DNA of 64,000 bases, taken from positions 28,535 to 92,534 of the forward strand of contig JALECJ010000011.1 of NCBI GenBank assembly GCA_023515745.1. The letters are read 5' to 3'. How positions within the stretch are numbered: the first letter of the stretch is position 1; the number at the start of each line of letters is the position of its first letter. Below the pieces are notes generated by a model. The model ran no database searches. It worked only from the letters and a program-made list of their open reading frames with translations, and had not been told where the DNA came from. Of this stretch, positions 58,189 to 64,000 are shown piece by piece. Origin of the DNA: Amoeboaphelidium protococcarum (taxonomy: Eukaryota; Aphelidiomycota; Aphelidea). The position numbers and the translations under genes are program-made.

Positions 58189-58379
58189 TATTACGCCTTA
58201 AGATCTGTTTAGTATAAACTAATTTTGTGATTGAACTTTTAAATTGCTTCTTTGATTTTTTTGGATTGGAGATAGAATATGATGATTACTGTAGCTATAA
58301 ATGTTGCCAAAATGTTTATTTCATAAGTCAAAACTCATAGTGATATCAGCTTGCAATCAAATTGACTTCAATCAACAGA

Positions 58380-59167
58380 TCACTTCACATTCTGTAGAGT
58401 GCCATTGTTGATCTTTACAATCTTCTCCAAAGCCTCCAACCATGGCTTCAACTTGCCCATAGTTGCAGCCTCATCATCGCCTCCCAACTTTTTGTAAAAC
58501 TCTGTACGGTATGGACACGCTTTCATTGCAAGCTACACATACAGTAAGTAATCAAGTGGGCCACACGACATGAAATGTTATAATAAAATGACTAAAGTAA
58601 ACTTACAGCAAATACTGGACGAATCAAAAAGTTGTGGTGCTTCTGTAAGGTGCCCTCATAAGCCTTGGTGAATGATACGTTCAGCTCCTCAGCAGGATTG
58701 TCCACATTACGTCTTAGAGCAGAGCTGGTAAAGTCCAGCCCACGATTCAACCACAGCAATCCTTCAGATGCAACCTTGCCTTTAGGGAGACTAGATTCTG
58801 CCTTTACAATCGCTTCCAGAGTGGAATATTGTTATGGATCCTAATTGTACTTTTCTCTAATCTTCTACACACACAATTCCGAAAGTAGATGTTAAGTAAG
58901 TCGTCGCCATTTGCATCAAACATCTAACAACCATCAATCATACCTTGACATTGCCATTCATGTCAGACTTGACTGGAGCGAAAGCAGTACCATTAAGAAA
59001 GTCTACACGGAGCATTAATCATTGCAGCCTATTGGAGACAAAACGAGAATCGTACCAAATAGTTTAATCAAATCCTCAGTAGCAGCCAGGAATTTGGCCA
59101 CCTCCACTCCATTACTGGTAGGGACATCAGCGAACGATACAGTGACTTGATCGAAAAATGTAGCCAT
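58380..59167 (-). CDS. Glycolipid transfer protein
   Basis: Four exons (59056-59167, 58944-59002, 58607-58864, 58380-58532) with introns of 53, 79 and 74 nt, all ending GTGTAG, give 193 aa. The GLTP fold binds and moves sphingolipids with sugar head groups between membranes in the cytosol. Diagnostic residues are the sugar-binding Asp and Asn in VKSDMNGNVKKI, the Trp in GLLWLNRGLDF, and the His in TLQKHHNFLIRPVF, followed by KACPYRTEFYKKLG. The length fits the animal/fungal family (about 200). HET-C2-type fungal proteins are close relatives. The high intron number contrasts with the many intronless genes nearby. It converges with the Dal5-like carrier. Confidence 0.93.
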
Positions 59168-59629
59168 CGCTTGAAACCTCTTTACAACAATGTGATGGAC
59201 GAAACTGGAATATAATGTAAATGTAAGAGCAATTACAAGCGAATAAATCGAGATTTGAACGATGAAAACTTCGCGAGAGTCATCGCAGAGATTGCGCGTA
59301 TGTGATGAAGACACTAAACGCGTAAATTTTAAAAGCGACTCATCGCGAAACATGGAACGCCTATGACTAACTCCTCTCAGCATGAATCGGGCAGATACAA
59401 CTTTCGGACAGACGGCATCATTTAATCACTGATTCCTGCTTACTGCATCAACTCAGTCTTATTTCATTCTTTGTTGAATTAATATTCTGCGTTTTATTCT
59501 GAGGTGTTAAGTACCTATTTACTATTGGGACAACTTACATTTCCACCGCGATCGGCATTGCTTTTTAATCGTTTGAACAAGTGGCTTAAACATTTAAACT
59601 CACTCATAAACAGTCAGAAAAAAAACTTT
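59168..59629. other. Intergenic region between divergent genes
   Basis: Promoter region for GLTP (minus) and oxidosqualene cyclase (plus). No repeat or RNA gene is seen. Confidence 0.5.
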
Positions 59630-61807
59630 ATGGTAACTTCATATTTAGAACCATTTGCTACCGACTCGTCAAAGTGGCGACTGCGCGTAAAGGATGGAAA
59701 GTAGACTTGGCATTATGTGGATGCGGGTAACGAGTCACCAAGTAAAGAAGACCCATAGAGTGTTGTGGAGAAGTATTGGCTGGGAACGCTCGATCGTGAT
59801 CTCGGCAACAGTGACCAACTTCCAGTGTTCCAAGATAAGGCCAAGTCTGCACATGAGGCAGCAGAACGTGGTTTCAACTTCTTCAAGTAGTTGCTGACTG
59901 AAGATGGCCATTGGGCTGGTGAATATGGTGGTCCGCTCTTCCTGCTAGGTGGTATGGTTATCGTTTACTACGCCACTGGTCTGTAGTTTGAAGAGGCTCA
60001 AAGGCTGGAGATTATTCGCTATGTGAAGAACACCAGGGCGAAAGAAGGCGGTTGGGGCCTACATATTGAAGGCGAGTCTATTGTGTTGTGTACTGTATTG
60101 AATTATGTTGTCCTGCGTTTGTTGGGTGTTAGTGCTAACGATCCTGTATGTGTTGAAGCACGTCAATTCATACTGAATAATGGTGGCGCCACGCATACTC
60201 CATCATGGGGTAAGTTTTGGCTCTCTGTGCTGAACGTCTACGACTGGCAAGGTGTCAATCCACTTCTACCAGAGCTGTGGCTACTCCCATACGCACTGCC
60301 ATTCCATCCTGCCAGATTGTGGTGTCATGCGCGTCAAATCTACCTTCCGATGAGTTATATTTACGCCAAGAGATATCAAGTTGAATGTACCGAGTTGATT
60401 GAGCAGCTGAGATCTGAACTATATCCGGTGGATTATAAGGAAATTGACTGGGTAGCAGCTCGAGATCAAGTGGCCTAGGTGGATTGTTATGCCCCTCATC
60501 ATTGGCTATTGGATGTAGCCAATACTGGAATGAATTTGTTTGAATCTTTTGCTCCTTAGTGGGCAAGAGAAAAGGCCTTGAAAGAGGTTTTGTATTAGAT
60601 CAGATGCGATGATGCTAATACTGACTGTATATCTATCGGTCCGATTAGTAAAATGATTAATATGCTGGTGGTGTATTTGGAGGATGGACCAAAGTCGGCC
60701 CAGTTCCAAAGACACTTGGATCGCTGTCAAGATTACTTGTGGATTGCCAATGATGGAATGAGGATGTAAGGCACTAATGGTTCTCAGCTGTGGGATACAG
60801 CATTTGCCGCCGTTGCTGTATCCGAATCGAAACTAATTGATAATCCTGCCCACTAGTAGACTCTGTCTCATGTATTACACTTTCTGGATGATTGTTAGAT
60901 TAAACAAAATGTTCATGAGCACGAAAGATGTTATAGAGACGTTAACTAGTCAGCGTTTCCGTTCAGTACTCGTGATTGTGGTTGGGTAGTGTCTGACTGC
61001 ACTGCTGAAGGTATCCGTGCTGTAATGACGCTGTAAAGTCATCCGAATCTGCCTAAATTAATCTCAGATGAGCGTATTATTCAGTGCATGTAAGTGTTGA
61101 TGGATATGCAGAATGATGATGGAGGATTCGCGTCTTATGAGAAGCGTCGCGGTCCATTTTGGTTGGAATATTTGAATCCCAGCGAAGTGTTTGGTGAAAT
61201 TATGGTTGACTACTCCTACGTTGAGTGTACATCTAGTGTTATATAAGCCTTATCGGCTTTTGAGAAGTAGTACTCTGATAAGATTGGTGCCTCGATGTTG
61301 AGACGTGTTAAGAGTTGTGTCGCGGATGGTATTGATTACATCAAGAAGTAGTAGAGAGCAGATGGAAGCTGGTTTGGTAGCTGGGGAGTTTGTTTCACGT
61401 ATGCAGGTTGGTTTGCTTTGGAAGCTCTGGCCTGTGTTGGTGAGACGTATGAGAATAGCGAATGTGTTAGACGTGGTTGTGACTTCTTGGTTGGGAAGCA
61501 GCGTTAAGACGGTGGCTGGGGTGAGAGTTGTCTTGCTTGTACCTAGAAATAATACGTACAACATGAATAATCTCAAGTCGTCAATACAGCATGGGTAATG
61601 CTCTCTCTAATGGCTGCCAAGTATCCGCAGTAGAGAGTGATCAAATGCGGCTTAGATTTGCTTATTCAAAGATAGTAGAAGTTTGGTGATTGGAAGTAGG
61701 AGGCGATTGAAGGTGTTTTTAACAAGACTTGTATGATTAGCTATCCAAACTACAAGTTCATCTTTCCAATATGGGCAATGAGTAGATATTCAAAATTATA
61801 TGAGTGA
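59630..61807 (+). CDS. Oxidosqualene cyclase (lanosterol synthase type)
   Basis: An intronless 725-aa enzyme that cyclises 2,3-oxidosqualene to the first sterol, at the ER membrane. The catalytic Asp is in [12 protein letters not shown] (about residue 456), the DCTAE motif of oxidosqualene cyclases; bacterial squalene-hopene cyclases have DDTAV instead. QW repeats are visible: [24 protein letters not shown], and [11 protein letters not shown]. The N-terminal block [19 protein letters not shown] is typical of eukaryotic lanosterol synthases. Which product is made (lanosterol or cycloartenol) needs the residues around the active-site Thr/His, which I did not resolve. Squalene epoxidation needs oxygen, so the organism is aerobic. 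Fourteen or more TAR codons fall in conserved frame. Confidence 0.93.
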
Positions 61808-62150
61808 TATAAGTAGTTACATTTAATCCATAGTTAGTTAGTCTATATTCCGATCTTTTCAATGAAAGCACCCTTCACATATGGATTTTGCGAATCGATA
61901 CTCGGTTCTAGAAATTCATGCCATAAAAGTTTCTCTGTAAATCTTGAAGCAAGTTGGGTGTAAATTTATCCACACTTTACAAATGCTTTAACGCAAAGTA
62001 TGAGATACCACGTGTTGTACAAATGAATTTGCTTACATAAGTTGTGAAAGCCTCTCATTATCACATCAATTAATTTCCCCGGAACTCCATCTTTTTAGAG
62101 CTTTTATCCCCACATCTACCTGAAATTTTTATACACTTAAAGTTGCCATT
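61808..62150. other. Intergenic region
   Basis: Short AT-rich stretch between two same-strand genes; nothing more than a promoter for the subtilase is expected. Confidence 0.5.
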
Positions 62151-63347
62151 ATGATCAAGAGTGTATTATCTTTGGTACTGCTTGCAGTTGTCTACTCTGC
62201 TCCTACTCAAAGTAATGACGCGTCCGAGGTCGTACCTGGCGAGTTCATTGTTGGCCTCAAGATGGCTGAGTCCATGGATAGCAGCAGCTTCATTGATGAT
62301 CATCTGCAGCGTGTCTTTGGTCTGGCTGCATCTGCTGATTCTACCCACAATCCTGTGCTGCACAAGTACTCATTTGGTTATGCTGCCAAGATGGACGACT
62401 AATTGAAGGATTTGGTGCGCGCTATGCCTGAGGTTGATATCGTCGAGCCAAATTACGTTGGTCATGTGGTGGGAAAGCAGGCTAATCCTCCGAATTGGGG
62501 ATTGAAACGTATTGCTTAGCGCAAAGAGGGCTGGTTCCACTGGAGTTACTCTTATCCCGATCATGCTGGTAAAGATACTACCGTGTACATCATTGATACT
62601 GGTGTTGATGTGAAGCATTCCGAGTTTAAGAGATCTGATGGCACTACCAACGCGCGTCATGGTGTTTCTTTCGTTAGAGGCGTCGAGAGTGACGATCACG
62701 GCCATGGAACTCACGTCGGTAGTACTGTTGGAGGTCTGCTGTCTGGTGTTGCAAAAAGCGCCGAGGTTGTCGGTGTGAAAGTATGTGATTGGTAAGGCCG
62801 CTGTACAGTTTCTGCTGTCATTGCCGGTGTTGAGTTTGCTATGAAGGATCGTGCTCGCAGGGGACGTACCGAAACTGACATTGCTAACATGTCTCTTGGA
62901 TGGTCCACGACTATCACATCTCTGGAGCGCTCCATGAAGGCTGCCACTGATAGTGGTATCTTGTTTGCTGTTGCTGCCGGTAATTCCTTTGAAGATGCTT
63001 GTTACTCTACCCCTGCTCAATACAGCTTCGTAGTTACTGTCGCTGCATCAGCTTACTGGGACTTTGAGGCTCCGTTCACCAATTATGGTCGCTGTTGCGA
63101 TCTGTATGCCCCTGGTGTGTTTATCAAAGCTGGTATTCCTGGTAACAAATTTGAGTCCATGTCTGGCACTTCTATGGCATCTCCACACGTTGCCGGAGCT
63201 TTAGCTTTACTTGCAACTGGGCACAAGGGCGCTGGAGTGAATGAGCTTAAGAAGCTGCTGCTGGATTAAGCAACCACAGGTGTCGTTAAGGTGGGCTCAT
63301 CCCACATGACCACTCCTAACAAGCTTTTGTATGTCAATCCTAAGTGA
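62151..63347 (+). CDS. Secreted subtilisin-like protease (proteinase K type, S8)
   Basis: An intronless 398-aa preproenzyme. A signal peptide (MIKSVLSLVLLAVVYSAP) is followed by an I9 propeptide (about residues 25-105, EFIVGLKMAE... to DIVEPNYVG). The catalytic triad is intact: Asp 149 in YIIDTGVDVKH, His 185 in HGHGTHVG, Ser 341 in SGTSMASPHVAGAL; the oxyanion Asn is in FAVAAGNSFEDA. The pattern matches MEROPS S8A, proteinase K subfamily, of fungi. Cys pairs near VCDWQGRC and DACYST could form the usual disulphides. The catalytic domain ends about residue 385, with no extra C-terminal domain. It probably digests extracellular protein, as in osmotrophic or parasitic lifestyles; that role is inference. 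Confidence 0.94.
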
Positions 63348-63927
63348 GAACCGGGGTGCTTGCTTCGTTTAAACGGTAAAGATGAGCTTAAAGAGCGTAG
63401 TAATAATTCAATATAAATAAATACCAGCCCATTAACAGCTTGTGTTTTTTTGCATATGTCATGAAATGTTCAGCATTAGATTAAACAAACCCCAATTGAT
63501 GTTCTCAAACTTTTTGGCGATCAAAACACTGATGTTTTACTTGTATGACAGTGGTACAATGTATCTTAGCCATTTCAGTTAATTCAGATAGAAAGCTCAA
63601 ATATTTGACTTGTAATAATGACGCGTATCTCCATGAAAATTCGTTTAAGCTCACTATTGCCTACAACTATCAACATCTGGCTCAGAAGGTAAATTAACAT
63701 CGTATCAAGTGCGCCCCGTTGCCGCAATACATAACTCTAATAGGCAAGTTCCTGCAGTGTTCATACGTGCCTCTCATGTCTAATGGTTACTCCAATTTTT
63801 TGTGTTAATAGGGATCTTCATATTAAACATATAATCCTCGTGTGATAACTCGTTGCGTTCCGACTGTGATGTCGTTTACGCCTTTTTGGAATAAGTACTA
63901 GCTGTTTGGTAAATTTCATCCAAGAAA
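63348..63927. other. Intergenic region before tRNA-Gly
   Basis: About 580 bp without a supportable gene. Short frames only. Confidence 0.5.
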
Positions 63928-63998
63928 GCACTCATGGTTCAGTGGTAGAATTGGTCGTTGCCATCGACTAGGCACGGGTTCGATTCCCGTTGAGTGCA
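63928..63998 (+). tRNA. tRNA-Gly(GCC)
   Basis: A 71-nt cloverleaf. The acceptor stem GCACTCA pairs with TGAGTGC, the T arm is ACGGG-TTCGATT-CCCGT, and the anticodon stem GGTCG pairs with CGACT (one G-T pair) around the loop TTGCCAT, giving anticodon GCC. The D arm GGTTCAGTGGTAGAA has the expected GG. The discriminator base is A; CCA is not encoded. No intron is present. It ends two bases before the window edge. Confidence 0.95.
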
Positions 63999-64000
63999 TC

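Noticed and set aside
62370-63020. A 216-codon minus-strand frame
   Set aside because: Antisense shadow of the subtilase catalytic domain.
1-64000. CRISPR arrays, phage or transposase genes
   Set aside because: No regularly spaced identical repeats, integrase, transposase or reverse transcriptase motifs were found in any frame I read.

Overview
This is a nuclear window from a eukaryote that reads TAA and TAG as glutamine and uses TGA as its only stop. Read with the standard code, almost every gene is shattered. Read with TAR=Gln, about thirty long, recognisable genes appear. The strongest proof is inside the window: two prolyl 4-hydroxylase paralogues align so that TAR codons in one copy face CAG or CAA in the other, four times. 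A regulator gene also has a glutamine run written almost wholly in TAG/TAA. Genes are dense, on both strands, mostly 100-800 bp apart. Seventeen introns were placed, all 52-79 nt, GT...AG, and mostly ending in TGTAG.

The gene content looks opisthokont and close to fungi: hybrid histidine kinases, RIC1, a DUF726/Mil1-type hydrolase, a Dal5-like MFS carrier, an NDR/Cbk1 kinase, a two-BIR protein like Bir1, a proteinase K-type subtilase and an aerobic oxidosqualene cyclase. A fungal-lineage protist such as an aphelid would fit both gene content and code (to my knowledge Amoeboaphelidium has this code). That placement is inference; ciliates, oxymonads and some green algae use the same code.

Layout. 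1-4140: gene-free, with diverged tandem and segmental repeats and microsatellites. 4141-11367: RIC1, then a truncated membrane histidine kinase that runs into it in frame, then an intact hybrid histidine kinase, all on the minus strand. 12286-17130: two prolyl 4-hydroxylases flanking a nuclear gene for mitochondrial ribosomal protein uS3 and a cation diffusion facilitator. 17234-26955: a 7-TM protein, a FAR1/WRKY-GCM1-type regulator, a small probably myristoylated protein, a secreted cysteine-rich protein, the DUF726 hydrolase and a small unknown. 27850-34092: a lipoxygenase, an OB-fold protein perhaps related to POT1, and an unidentified polytopic membrane protein. 34242-39186: NDR kinase, Derlin and the proteasome beta-2 subunit. 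40053-48524: an SLC18-like MFS carrier, the DNA polymerase alpha B subunit, an inositol polyphosphate 5-phosphatase, a Ubp8/USP22-type deubiquitinase and a tail-anchored PH protein. 48933-56168: a DUF4436 protein, an unknown Q/N/S-rich protein, the BIR protein and a second 7-TM protein. 56410-63998: the Dal5-like carrier, glycolipid transfer protein, oxidosqualene cyclase, a secreted subtilase and tRNA-Gly(GCC).

The genes do not form one pathway. Several touch membrane and secretory traffic (RIC1, Derlin, GLTP, 5-phosphatase, PH protein) or signalling (histidine kinases, NDR kinase, two 7-TM proteins), as expected of a gene-dense chromosomal segment. Gene models were built by hand; splice sites were chosen by GT/AG, reading frame and family alignment, so exon edges are predictions.
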